Shown: positions 1 to 6,436 of the stretch, in pieces | Layout: every line of letters begins with the position of its first letter | How positions within the stretch are numbered: the stretch's first letter is position 1 | Source: Candidatus Aminicenantes bacterium UBA4085 | Lineage (GTDB): Bacteria > Acidobacteriota > Aminicenantia > Aminicenantales > UBA4085 | Length of the DNA stretch: 10,951 bases | Direction: 5' to 3' | NCBI GenBank assembly: GCA_002383325.1 | Contig: DFYJ01000058.1 | Span: 20,811 to 31,761 of the forward strand | Made by a program: the position numbers and the translations under genes | The notes under the pieces: generated by a model | Told to the model about the DNA's origin: nothing | The model's database searches: none | Seen by the model: the letters and a program-made list of their open reading frames with translations, nothing else

Positions 1-268
1 CGAGCCGACGGGCAACCTGGACACCGACACGACCGAGGCGGTCAAGGAGCTGCTGCGGTCCATCAACCGCGAATTCAAGACGACCTTCATCATCGTCACC
101 CACGACCGACACATCGCCGCCGGCTGCGACCGGGTGGTGGAGATCGAGGACGGCTCCATCCGGCGCGACTTCCTGCCCCTCGAGATGGGCGACCAAGCCA
201 GCTGGGCGCAGCTGGCGCCCTGCATCTGCCGCGAGCGGCAGCGCGGCCTCGAGCCTCCGGCCGCCTGA
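1..268 (+). CDS. ABC transporter ATP-binding protein, LolD/MacB-like, C-terminal fragment
   Basis: The reading frame is open from base 2 and ends at TGA 266-268, giving the last 88 residues of a gene that begins before the window. The first visible residues, EPTGNLD, are the end of Walker B plus the D-loop. ITS H-switch follows as IIVTHD (His at visible residue 34), and then CDRVVEIEDGSI, the typical end of the nucleotide-binding domain. EPTGNLD with a CDR...DG ending is characteristic of the LolD/MacB/FtsE group, whose ATPases power lipoprotein release, efflux or cell-division complexes at the inner membrane. The partner permease must lie outside the window, because the next gene is a hydrolase. 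An unusual tail of about 36 residues follows the conserved core and contains CIC. The family call is firm; which transporter it serves cannot be told. Confidence 0.9.
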   Translation, partial: EPTGNLDTDTTEAVKELLRSINREFKTTFIIVTHDRHIAAGCDRVVEIEDGSIRRDFLPLEMGDQASWAQLAPCICRERQRGLEPPAA

Positions 269-290
269 TCGCCGGCCTTAAGATCGGCGG

Positions 291-308
291 GCCAGGCTCC
301 AAGCCGGC
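291..308 (+). terminator. Weak hairpin after the ABC ATPase gene
   Basis: GCC-A-GGCT, loop CCA, AGCC-GGC can fold into a 7-bp stem with one bulged A, beginning 23 nt after the ATPase stop codon. No T-tract follows, so it is not a canonical intrinsic terminator. It may only slow or protect the transcript end. Low confidence in function; the potential fold is visible in the sequence. Confidence 0.2.
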
Positions 309-331
309 ATCTGGCGCGGCCCTTCTCCCTG

Positions 332-340
332 TGCTATAAA
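332..340 (+). promoter_or_regulatory. Extended -10 promoter for the GH20 gene
   Basis: TGCTATAAA is an extended -10 element (TGn plus TATAAA) in otherwise GC-rich DNA. It lies 22 nt upstream of the GH20 ATG, and a Shine-Dalgarno sequence, AAGGAG at 351-356, lies between them. No convincing -35 hexamer is seen at 312-317, which fits an extended -10 promoter. The GH20 gene can therefore be transcribed independently of the ATPase gene. Confidence 0.5.
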
Positions 341-362
341 AGCGGCGGGAAAGGAGCCTGCC

Positions 363-2738
363 ATGAAAGCCGTATCCCCCTGCGCCCTGCTCGTTCTCGC
401 CGCCCTCCTCCTCGCCTCCTGCGCCGCGCCGCGGCCCGTCGAAGCGCCTACCCGCGGCTCCGAGCTCGCCGTCGTGCCCCGGCCCGTCTCTCTCGAACGC
501 CAAGACGGCTCCTTCCTGATCACCTCGGCCGCCCGGATCGCGGTGCCGCAAAACGACCGCGAGGCCGAGCGTGTCGCCCGCTACCTGTCCGAAAGGCTCC
601 GCACGGCTTTCGGCCTCGATGTGCCGGTCTCCGACCGGCCTCCCGTGGAAGCGCACGCGGTCATCCTTCTGCGGCGCAGCGGAAGCCCCTCCGCCGGAGC
701 CGAGGGCTACGAGCTGTCCGTAACCCCGGCCGCGATCTCCATCGAGGCGCCGGAAGCGGCGGGGCTTTTCTACGGCGTCCAGACGCTTCTCCAGCTCCTG
801 CCGCCCGAGGCTTACGGCTCAGCCGGGGCCGCCGGCGGACCGGCGGTCGTCCCCTGCGTCCGGATCGAGGACCGCCCCCGCCTGCCCTGGCGGGGCATGC
901 TGCTGGACTGCTCCCGGCACTTCTTCCCCAAGGAGTTCGTCAAGCGCTACCTCGATTACCTGGCCATGCACAAGATGAACACCTTCCACTGGCACCTTAC
1001 GGACGACCAGGGCTGGCGGATCGAGATCAAGAAGCATCCCCGCCTGACCGAAGTCGGCGCCTGGCGCGTGGACCATGAAGACATCCATTGGAACAACCGC
1101 CCGGCTCAGAAGCCGGGCGAGAAGGCGACCTACGGCGGCTTCTACACCCAGGACGATATCCGCGAGGTCCTGGCCTACGCCGCCGAGCGGCACATCATCG
1201 TGGTGCCCGAGATCGAGATGCCCGGCCACTGCACATCCGCGCTGGCCGCATACCCGGATCTGTCCTGCACCGGAGGCCCCTTCACCCTGCCTCCGGGCGG
1301 ACTCTGGCCGATCAGCGACGTCTACTGCCCCGGTAATGAGGCCGTCTTCGCCTTCCTGGAGGACGTCCTGGACGAAGTCTTGGCCCTTTTCCCCAGCAAG
1401 ATCATCCACATCGGCGGCGACGAGGTCGACAAATCCCGCTGGAAAGTCTGCCCCAAGTGCCAGGCCCGGATGAAAGCCGAAGGCCTGAAGAGCGAGGAGG
1501 AGCTGCAGAGCTGGTTCGTCCGCCGCATCGAGGCCTACCTCAACGCCCGCGGCCGGACCCTGTTGGGCTGGGATGAGATCCTGGAAGGCGGCCTGGCCCC
1601 CAACGCCGCGGTCATGTCCTGGCGGGGATTCGAGGGCGGCATGGCGGCCGCCAAGGCCGGCCATCCCGTGGTCATGACCCCGACGGCGTTCTGCTATTAC
1701 GACTACCTTCAGGGCGATCCGGCTTTGGAGCCCCCGGGCATCGGCGGCTACGTGCCGCTGAGCAAGGCCTACGCCTTTGAGCCGGTGCCGGAAGGCCTGA
1801 CGCCCGAGGAGGCCGGGCGCATCATCGGGGCCCAGGCCAATCTCTGGACCGAATTCATCCCCACCCCCTCCCACGCCGAGTATATGACCTTTCCCCGCAT
1901 CGCGGCCATGGCCGAGACCGGCTGGACGCCCGCGGCGGACAAGAGCTGGCCCGACTTCCTGCGCCGGCTGACCGTGCAGCTGCGGCGCTACGACCGGATG
2001 AACGTCCACTACGCCCGCAGCCTGTTCGCCGTCAGAATGGAGGCGGCGCCCGAGCCGGGGCGCGGCGGGCTGAAGCTGGCCATGACGACCGAGAGCGACC
2101 GGCCGGACATCCGCTACAACCTCGACGGCCGGGATCCTGAGCCCGGCTCGACGGCCTACGCCGGCCCCCTGATGATCGAAAAACCGGCGGTGATCAGGGC
2201 CGCCGTCTTCGCCGGCGGCAAGCGGCAGGGGCCGGTCAGCGAGACCCGCTTCCTGCCGCATCTGGCCTTGGGCAAGGAGCCCAAGCTGGCCTTTGCCTTC
2301 AAACCCCGGTACGCCGCGGGCGGACCGTTGGGCTTGGTGGACGGGTTGCGCGGCGGGAAGTCCCACACGGACGGCCGCTGGCAGGGCTTCGAGGAGGACG
2401 ACTTGGATGCCGTGCTGGACCTGGGCGAATCACGTCGCATCGAAGCGGTGACGATCGGCTTCCTCCAGAACACCCCGAGCTGGGCCTTCCTGCCCCGCTC
2501 CGTGGAGGTCGCCCTCTCGGAAGACGGCAAGACCTACCGCGCTCTGCCCGCGGCAACAGGTTTCGAAGCGACGGACCGCGAGGGCGGCGTTCTTCTGCGG
2601 GACGTTAAGATCGCGGCCGGCGCCGCGCCGGCCCGCTACGTCCGGGTCACGGCCAAGTCGATCGGCCGCTGCCCGTCCTGGCACTCGGGCGCGGGCGGCA
2701 AAGCCTGGCTTTTCGCCGACGAGATCATCGTCGAATAG
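363..2738 (+). CDS. Beta-N-acetylhexosaminidase, GH20 family, lipoprotein
   Basis: This 791-residue enzyme should remove terminal beta-linked GlcNAc or GalNAc from glycans, chitin oligomers or muropeptide-derived sugars. Residues 1-20 form a lipoprotein signal ending in the lipobox LASC (Cys20), so it should be anchored in a membrane facing the periplasm or cell surface. A GH20b-type N-terminal domain spans roughly 35-165. The catalytic barrel spans roughly 170-530, with substrate Arg177, the HWHLTDDQGW motif (209-218), His289, the catalytic pair Asp353-Glu354 in HIGGDEV, Trp403-Asp404, and Trp495/Glu497. A chitobiase-type beta domain (about 570-630) and an F5/8-type C-like domain (about 650-791) follow; the latter probably binds sugar. 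All expected catalytic residues are present, including the Asp-Glu pair of substrate-assisted catalysis. The start is supported by AAGGAG six bases upstream. The gene is convergent with the next. The exact substrate cannot be deduced. Confidence 0.96.
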   Translation: MKAVSPCALLVLAALLLASCAAPRPVEAPTRGSELAVVPRPVSLERQDGSFLITSAARIAVPQNDREAERVARYLSERLRTAFGLDVPVSDRPPVEAHAVILLRRSGSPSAGAEGYELSVTPAAISIEAPEAAGLFYGVQTLLQLLPPEAYGSAGAAGGPAVVPCVRIEDRPRLPWRGMLLDCSRHFFPKEFVKRYLDYLAMHKMNTFHWHLTDDQGWRIEIKKHPRLTEVGAWRVDHEDIHWNNRPAQKPGEKATYGGFYTQDDIREVLAYAAERHIIVVPEIEMPGHCTSALAAYPDLSCTGGPFTLPPGGLWPISDVYCPGNEAVFAFLEDVLDEVLALFPSKIIHIGGDEVDKSRWKVCPKCQARMKAEGLKSEEELQSWFVRRIEAYLNARGRTLLGWDEILEGGLAPNAAVMSWRGFEGGMAAAKAGHPVVMTPTAFCYYDYLQGDPALEPPGIGGYVPLSKAYAFEPVPEGLTPEEAGRIIGAQANLWTEFIPTPSHAEYMTFPRIAAMAETGWTPAADKSWPDFLRRLTVQLRRYDRMNVHYARSLFAVRMEAAPEPGRGGLKLAMTTESDRPDIRYNLDGRDPEPGSTAYAGPLMIEKPAVIRAAVFAGGKRQGPVSETRFLPHLALGKEPKLAFAFKPRYAAGGPLGLVDGLRGGKSHTDGRWQGFEEDDLDAVLDLGESRRIEAVTIGFLQNTPSWAFLPRSVEVALSEDGKTYRALPAATGFEATDREGGVLLRDVKIAAGAAPARYVRVTAKSIGRCPSWHSGAGGKAWLFADEIIVE

Positions 2739-2765
2739 GGTCGGGCCGCGGGAACGCCTGGCGCC

Positions 2766-3608
2766 CTAGCGGCGGCGCAGCCGAAGATTCCCGTAGACGC
2801 CCTTGTCGTAGACGATGCCGATCAGAAGCTCGCCGTCGCGGCCGAAGGTCAGGGTCTCCTGCCGCCGGCCGGAGTCGAGATTCACGACGACGATGGCGTT
2901 ATCGCCCTGTTGAAAGCCCCAGCGGCCGGTCGCGTCGAAGCGCTCCCCCCCTCGGGTCGTACCCGTAAGGCGGGCGCCGCCGCCGTTCTGCAGCTGAAGC
3001 TGAAATCCTCGGCCGCCGGACATGGCCGTCCACGTCCCGATGACGGCATCGGCGACACGGCCGCCGCCTTGATTGTTCTCCTGCTCGGCCAATCCGGAAG
3101 GGATCTGCCGGGAGAAGTAGATGCGCCGGATCCGGCCGGGCGCGATTTTCTCGCCGCCCCGCATCTCGTAGACAAGCTGGGCCGAGCTGAAATCGATGAT
3201 CCGGCCGGCGATCACCCCGCCGTCCCGCAGGAAGATGTAGTGCTCGTTGGTTTCCTGCTGCTCGCGCTCCTCCGGGAAATCCCAGCCCTCGTTGATGTAG
3301 TTGACCATCCAAACGTCGCGCAGCGGGAATTCCCCGCTGTTGGCGGTCTCGAGGACCAACCGGGTGCTGGAGATGTCGATGATCCGGTCGACGAACAGGT
3401 CGCCGCTACGGAGGTAGATGGCGGCCTCGCCGGCCCGCAGCCGGGCCTGGTTCTGGTTTTGGTTCTGGATCTGGCTCTGGCCGCGGTTCACCTGCGTGCC
3501 GCCGGCGCGCGTCTTCTGGTTCACTTGGCTCTGGGCCGAGGCCGAGACCGCGGCAGAGGCCAGGATCAGGCCCGCAGCCAGGATGACGGAAATTTTTCTC
3601 ATGTTCAT
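2766..3608 (-). CDS. Exported protein with Q/N-rich linker and duplicated small domain, function unknown
   Basis: I do not recognise a named family. The ATG at 3608 is preferred over the upstream ATG at 3653 because GGGAGG (3614-3619) sits five bases before it and the product then opens with a good Sec signal (MNMRKISV..., cleavage near residue 25 after ASA). The 280-residue product continues with a Gln/Asn-rich linker (26-55). Two similar segments follow: 62-105, containing DRIIDISSTRLVLE, and 123-168, containing GRIIDFSSAQLVYE. Each begins with an xxYxLRxG or HYIFLRDG strand and looks like a small beta-rich module. A further beta-rich domain (about 185-280) begins with IGTW and resembles lipocalin-like or calycin-like extracytoplasmic domains, though this is only a shape impression. 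The protein is probably periplasmic or surface-exposed. It has its own promoter and shares a regulatory region with the divergent esterase-like gene. Confidence 0.85.
   Translation of the reverse strand: MNMRKISVILAAGLILASAAVSASAQSQVNQKTRAGGTQVNRGQSQIQNQNQNQARLRAGEAAIYLRSGDLFVDRIIDISSTRLVLETANSGEFPLRDVWMVNYINEGWDFPEEREQQETNEHYIFLRDGGVIAGRIIDFSSAQLVYEMRGGEKIAPGRIRRIYFSRQIPSGLAEQENNQGGGRVADAVIGTWTAMSGGRGFQLQLQNGGGARLTGTTRGGERFDATGRWGFQQGDNAIVVVNLDSGRRQETLTFGRDGELLIGIVYDKGVYGNLRLRRR
3447..3480 (-). repeat. Hexanucleotide tandem repeat encoding the Q/N linker
   Basis: About 5.7 imperfect copies of a 6-nt unit (plus strand CTGGTT, with variants TTGGTT, CTGGAT and CTGGCT) lie inside the exported protein gene. 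On the coding strand they encode alternating Gln and Asn/Ser/Ile (QSQIQNQNQNQ). Unit gain or loss would change linker length by two residues without shifting the frame. Confidence 0.8.
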
Positions 3609-3641
3609 GGGAACCTCCCGATTCCATTCCAACCTGGCTTT

Positions 3642-3650
3642 ATTGTAACA
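3642..3650 (-). promoter_or_regulatory. Extended -10 promoter for the exported Q/N-linker protein
   Basis: Read on the minus strand, this is TGTTACAAT: an extended -10 (TGn plus TACAAT). It lies 33 nt upstream of the ATG at 3608, with the GGGAGG ribosome binding site between, so a short leader of about 25 nt is expected. No good -35 hexamer is seen. It faces away from the promoter of the divergent gene. Confidence 0.45.
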
Positions 3651-3676
3651 CACCCTGGAAGAGGGGGATGGGCGGA

Positions 3677-3714
3677 CGCGTGAAGTTCCCGGGCCAGACG
3701 GGTCCCTTCACGCG
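3677..3714. promoter_or_regulatory. Perfect 9-bp inverted repeat in the divergent promoter region
   Basis: CGCGTGAAG (3677-3685) and CTTCACGCG (3706-3714) are exact reverse complements separated by 20 nt. Inside the gap, CCCG (3688-3691) and CGGG (3699-3702) can extend the fold around a 7-nt loop. The dyad lies between the two outward-facing -10 elements, and its right arm ends just where the -35 region of the rightward promoter would be. That placement suits an operator for a dimeric regulator, but no regulator gene is in the window, and a hairpin acting on read-through RNA is an alternative. Confidence 0.45.
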
Positions 3715-3734
3715 GCGCTTCCGGCCGGAAAACC

Positions 3735-3743
3735 TGCTATAAT
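3735..3743 (+). promoter_or_regulatory. Consensus extended -10 promoter for the esterase-like gene
   Basis: TGCTATAAT is a full-consensus extended -10 element. With usual spacing, transcription would start at about 3750-3751, which coincides with an in-frame GTG. The possible ATG at 3742 overlaps the -10 box itself and so should not be transcribed from this promoter. No clear -35 hexamer is visible. Confidence 0.6.
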
Positions 3744-3750
3744 GGGCGGC

Positions 3751-5079
3751 GTGAGAGACTTAGCCGCACGGGCCGCGGCCGCCCTGCTTTTCCTGCCGGG
3801 ACTCCTGGCCGCCCAGGCGAATCCGTCCGTCCGGCCCGATTGGTCGGCTTCGGTCCGCGCCCTCCAGCGCCCGCTGGCGACCCTCGAGCCTGCAGCGGCG
3901 GACGATTCCGACCTGGCCTTCCTGGGCTCCGTCCTGGCCGGCCGGACGATCACAGCCTTGGGCGAGAGCGGACACGGCATGTCCGAGATCGGCACGATCA
4001 AGGCGCGGCTCGCCCGCTACCTTCACGAAACTCTTGGCTATGACGTCATCGCCTTCGAAAGCTCGCTTTTCGAATGCTGGGCCGCCGATCGGCAGGCCGC
4101 CGGCCGGAATGCCGAGACGACCCTGCGCGATTCCCTTTTCGGCGTCTGGCACAACCGCGAAACGCTGGAGCTCCTCGAATATGTCCGGGCGACCAAAGCC
4201 ACGGACCGGCCGCTCGTCCTGGCCGGATTCGATGTCCAGATCAGCTCAGCCCGCGGCGCGGCGGAGCGCCCGCGGCTCCTGCGGGAAGCCATTGCCCGCC
4301 TCGATCCCGTCTACGCGGCGGAAGTGGAGCGGAGGGACGCGCAGTTCATCTCCCGCTTCGACGAGGCCGCCTGGCTGTCTCCCAACGCCGCCGCCTATCG
4401 GGCCTTCTACGCCAACCTGGCCTGGTGGGCCGCGGCCAGGGCGCGGGAGCTGTCGTCCGCCCACCCCGAGTCCCCTGAGCTTCCCGCCGTTCTGCGCCGG
4501 ACGGCCAGGTCCATGGAGGCGTTCATCGACGAGCTGACCCGGACCGGCGCCGCCAGGACCAACGCCCGCGAAGCCGGGATGGCCGAGAACGTGCTCGGGC
4601 TGTTCCGCGAGATCTATCCCGGCCGCAAGATCATCCTCTGGGGACACAACGCCCACGTGGCCCGCTCGGCCGGCGGGCCCGAGCTCGGTTCCGCCCTGTC
4701 CATGGGCGCCCGGCTGGGTCAAGTCCTCGGTCAGGGCTACTATGCCGTCGGCTTATTCGCCGGACGAGGCGAAGCCTGCTGGAACGACCGCACGCCCTAT
4801 CTCCTGACGCCTCCCAAGGACGACGGCCTGGAGGCGATCCTGTTGGCCGCGGGCAGCGGCGCCCTGTTCCTGGATCTGGCCGGCGCCGCGCCGGGCGGAA
4901 TGAACGCCTGGATGTCCAGCGTCCTGCCGGCCAAGAGCTGGGGCTACTGGGACACGGAATTCGTCCCCCGCCAGCGCTTCGACGGATTGGTCTTCCTGCG
5001 CGACGTCCGCCGGCCCGCCTATCTGGACATCGAGCCGGGCGAGGGGATCGAAGCGATGACCCGACCGGCCGATCTCTAG
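3751..5079 (+). CDS. Exported erythromycin-esterase-family hydrolase
   Basis: This matches the erythromycin esterase fold family (EreA/EreB and relatives), which includes macrolide ring-opening esterases and many members of unknown substrate. Numbering from the GTG, GESGHG carries Glu72 and His75, AFES carries Glu103, and GHNAHVAR carries His299 and His302. The spacings (3, 28 and 3 residues) agree with what I recall of the EreB catalytic residues E43, H46, E74, H285 and H288. Residues 8-23 form a hydrophobic signal-like segment ending LLAAQA, so the 442-residue product is probably exported, unlike the cytoplasmic resistance enzymes. I chose GTG 3751 because ATG 3742 lies within the consensus -10 and neither has a Shine-Dalgarno sequence; the ATG would add three residues. 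A membrane M28 peptidase gene follows after 27 nt. Family membership is well supported; macrolide hydrolysis is not shown. Confidence 0.88.
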   Translation: MRDLAARAAAALLFLPGLLAAQANPSVRPDWSASVRALQRPLATLEPAAADDSDLAFLGSVLAGRTITALGESGHGMSEIGTIKARLARYLHETLGYDVIAFESSLFECWAADRQAAGRNAETTLRDSLFGVWHNRETLELLEYVRATKATDRPLVLAGFDVQISSARGAAERPRLLREAIARLDPVYAAEVERRDAQFISRFDEAAWLSPNAAAYRAFYANLAWWAAARARELSSAHPESPELPAVLRRTARSMEAFIDELTRTGAARTNAREAGMAENVLGLFREIYPGRKIILWGHNAHVARSAGGPELGSALSMGARLGQVLGQGYYAVGLFAGRGEACWNDRTPYLLTPPKDDGLEAILLAAGSGALFLDLAGAAPGGMNAWMSSVLPAKSWGYWDTEFVPRQRFDGLVFLRDVRRPAYLDIEPGEGIEAMTRPADL

Positions 5080-5106
5080 TCCGTTCATTTTCTCCCGAAT
5101 AAAGCC

Positions 5107-6339
5107 ATGTTTCAGATATCCAGCGGCGCCGTCCAGGACATTCTTGCCCGCACTCGCGTTCTGCTCGAAGAGTGCCATCCGCGCCTGCCGGGCAGCCCGG
5201 GATGCCGGCGGGCCGCCGAAGGGCTCCGAGACGGCTTCGCCGAGGCCTGCGACCAAGCCTACCTGGAGGAATTCACCCAGCATCCGGCTTCTTTCTTCAC
5301 CATGAACAGGGTTTTGGCCTCGCTCTACCTCCTGGCCGGCGGCCTTTTCTTCCTCGGCGGGCCGGGTCATGCGGCCTCGGCTCTGGCCTTCACCTTGGGC
5401 ACGCTTTTCTTCGTCAATGAGTTCGTCGTCCTGGGCCGCTTGTTCGATCCCCTCTTCCCGAGCCGTCCCGGCGCCAACGTGGTCGGCGTCATGGAGCCTG
5501 TTTCTGACATCCGCCGCCAGATCGTCCTGGTCGCCCATCACGACGCCACGCCGGTCTGCAATTTCCTCGAGAACCATCCAAGGGCCTACTCCTACCGGAT
5601 GGTGCTCCCGATCGTCTTCCACCTGGCCGCCAACGTCGGCGCCATTCTCACCGCCGCCGGACCACTGGGGGGTCTTCCGGTTGGCGGCTTGAGCGCCGCC
5701 GTCGAGATCGTCATCCTGGCGGGATGTGTCTTCATCATCCCCTTGTTCTGGTACTTCGGCCGGACGGCCTCCCCCGGGGCTTCGGACAACCTCGTCTCCA
5801 GCCTGCTGCTGGTCAAGCTGGCCGAGCTGTTGAAGTCCGGCCGGGAGCCCCGACCCCGGCATATTCGGCTGATCTTCCTGAGCGCGGACGGAGAGGAGAA
5901 CGGCCAGAAGGGCTCTTTCGCCTATGTCCGGAAGCACAAGGACGAGATGCTCGGGACGAAAACTTACGTGTTCAACCTGGATACCCTCAGCCGGAAGGAT
6001 GACCTGGCCTGCCTCGAGACCGATCTCAACGGGCTCGTCCGCCTCTCGCCCCAGCTCGTCCGGGATTGTCGGACGATTGCGGCCGGACTCGGCTATTCTC
6101 TACGGACGATCCGCTATCCCTTCGGCGGCGGCGGCACGGACGCCGGACAGTTCGCCCGCGCCGGCGTCGAATCGGCTTCGATCATCGGCATTTCGACTCG
6201 CTTCGACCGCCGCGGCATCGACTACCATACATCCCGCGACACTATCGAAGCCATCGATCCGGCCGCCGTGGAAGCCGGATTAGCCGTCGCCCTCGGATTC
6301 ATCCGGGAGAAGGACCGGGCGGCCGCGGAAGGCGCCTGA
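5107..6339 (+). CDS. Multi-pass membrane M28 family metallopeptidase
   Basis: This 410-residue protein has the complete di-zinc site of M28 aminopeptidases: His144-x-Asp146 in VAHHDAT, bridging Asp227 in SPGASDN, catalytic Glu263 and ligand Glu264 in DGEENGQKGS, Asp292 in NLDTLS, and His374 in DYHTSRDT. There is no signal peptide. Four hydrophobic segments are seen, at about 67-84, 88-110, 164-184 and 195-217. The second pair is inserted inside the peptidase domain between the first and second metal ligands, where family members usually have a short loop. The loops within each pair carry almost no charge and are short, so all metal ligands should lie on one face of the membrane, probably the cytoplasmic one by the positive-inside rule. 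The start follows the upstream gene by 27 nt without an obvious Shine-Dalgarno. It probably shares the esterase-like transcript. The substrate is unknown; aminopeptidase activity is a family expectation. Confidence 0.9.
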   Translation: MFQISSGAVQDILARTRVLLEECHPRLPGSPGCRRAAEGLRDGFAEACDQAYLEEFTQHPASFFTMNRVLASLYLLAGGLFFLGGPGHAASALAFTLGTLFFVNEFVVLGRLFDPLFPSRPGANVVGVMEPVSDIRRQIVLVAHHDATPVCNFLENHPRAYSYRMVLPIVFHLAANVGAILTAAGPLGGLPVGGLSAAVEIVILAGCVFIIPLFWYFGRTASPGASDNLVSSLLLVKLAELLKSGREPRPRHIRLIFLSADGEENGQKGSFAYVRKHKDEMLGTKTYVFNLDTLSRKDDLACLETDLNGLVRLSPQLVRDCRTIAAGLGYSLRTIRYPFGGGGTDAGQFARAGVESASIIGISTRFDRRGIDYHTSRDTIEAIDPAAVEAGLAVALGFIREKDRAAAEGA

Positions 6340-6373
6340 CGTCCGGCCCGACCCTCACGGCGAAGACCCCGGC

Positions 6374-6402
6374 TTTACTTTTTTTCAGACCGCGACTACG
6401 AT
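6374..6402 (+). promoter_or_regulatory. Possible sigma70-type promoter for the exported M28 gene
   Basis: TTTACT (6374-6379) and TACGAT (6397-6402) are separated by 17 nt, the optimal spacing. They lie in a 97-nt gap that is AT-rich only here (an uninterrupted run of T at 6379-6385). The start codon is at 6437 with AGGAGG at 6427-6432. Neither hexamer is a perfect match, so this is a candidate only. I saw no terminator hairpin in the same gap, so read-through from the upstream genes is also possible. Confidence 0.35.
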
Positions 6403-6436
6403 GGCGTACCGTTCGCCCCATCGTCCAGGAGGCCTC

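Noticed and set aside
1449..1460. CPKC (CxxC) next to the GH20 active site as a possible zinc knuckle
   Set aside because: A similar Cys-containing stretch after the catalytic Asp-Glu is, as far as I recall, common in GH20 enzymes, so it is not unusual.
819..2366. Long antisense open frame of about 515 codons inside the GH20 gene
   Set aside because: It is a by-product of high GC codon use opposite a gene with complete catalytic motifs; its product is low-complexity and matches nothing I recognise.
2739..2765. Possible bidirectional terminator between the convergent GH20 and exported-protein genes
   Set aside because: GC-rich with a GGCGCC palindrome, but no long stem followed by a T-tract could be found.
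2910..3683. Plus-strand open frame of about 257 codons over the exported Q/N-linker gene
   Set aside because: The minus-strand gene has a signal peptide, ribosome binding site and internal domain repeats; the plus-strand product is low-complexity with no signal and no ribosome binding site that I could see.
6376..6386. T-rich run after the membrane M28 gene as an intrinsic terminator
   Set aside because: No stable stem precedes the T run; it fits better as part of a promoter for the following gene.
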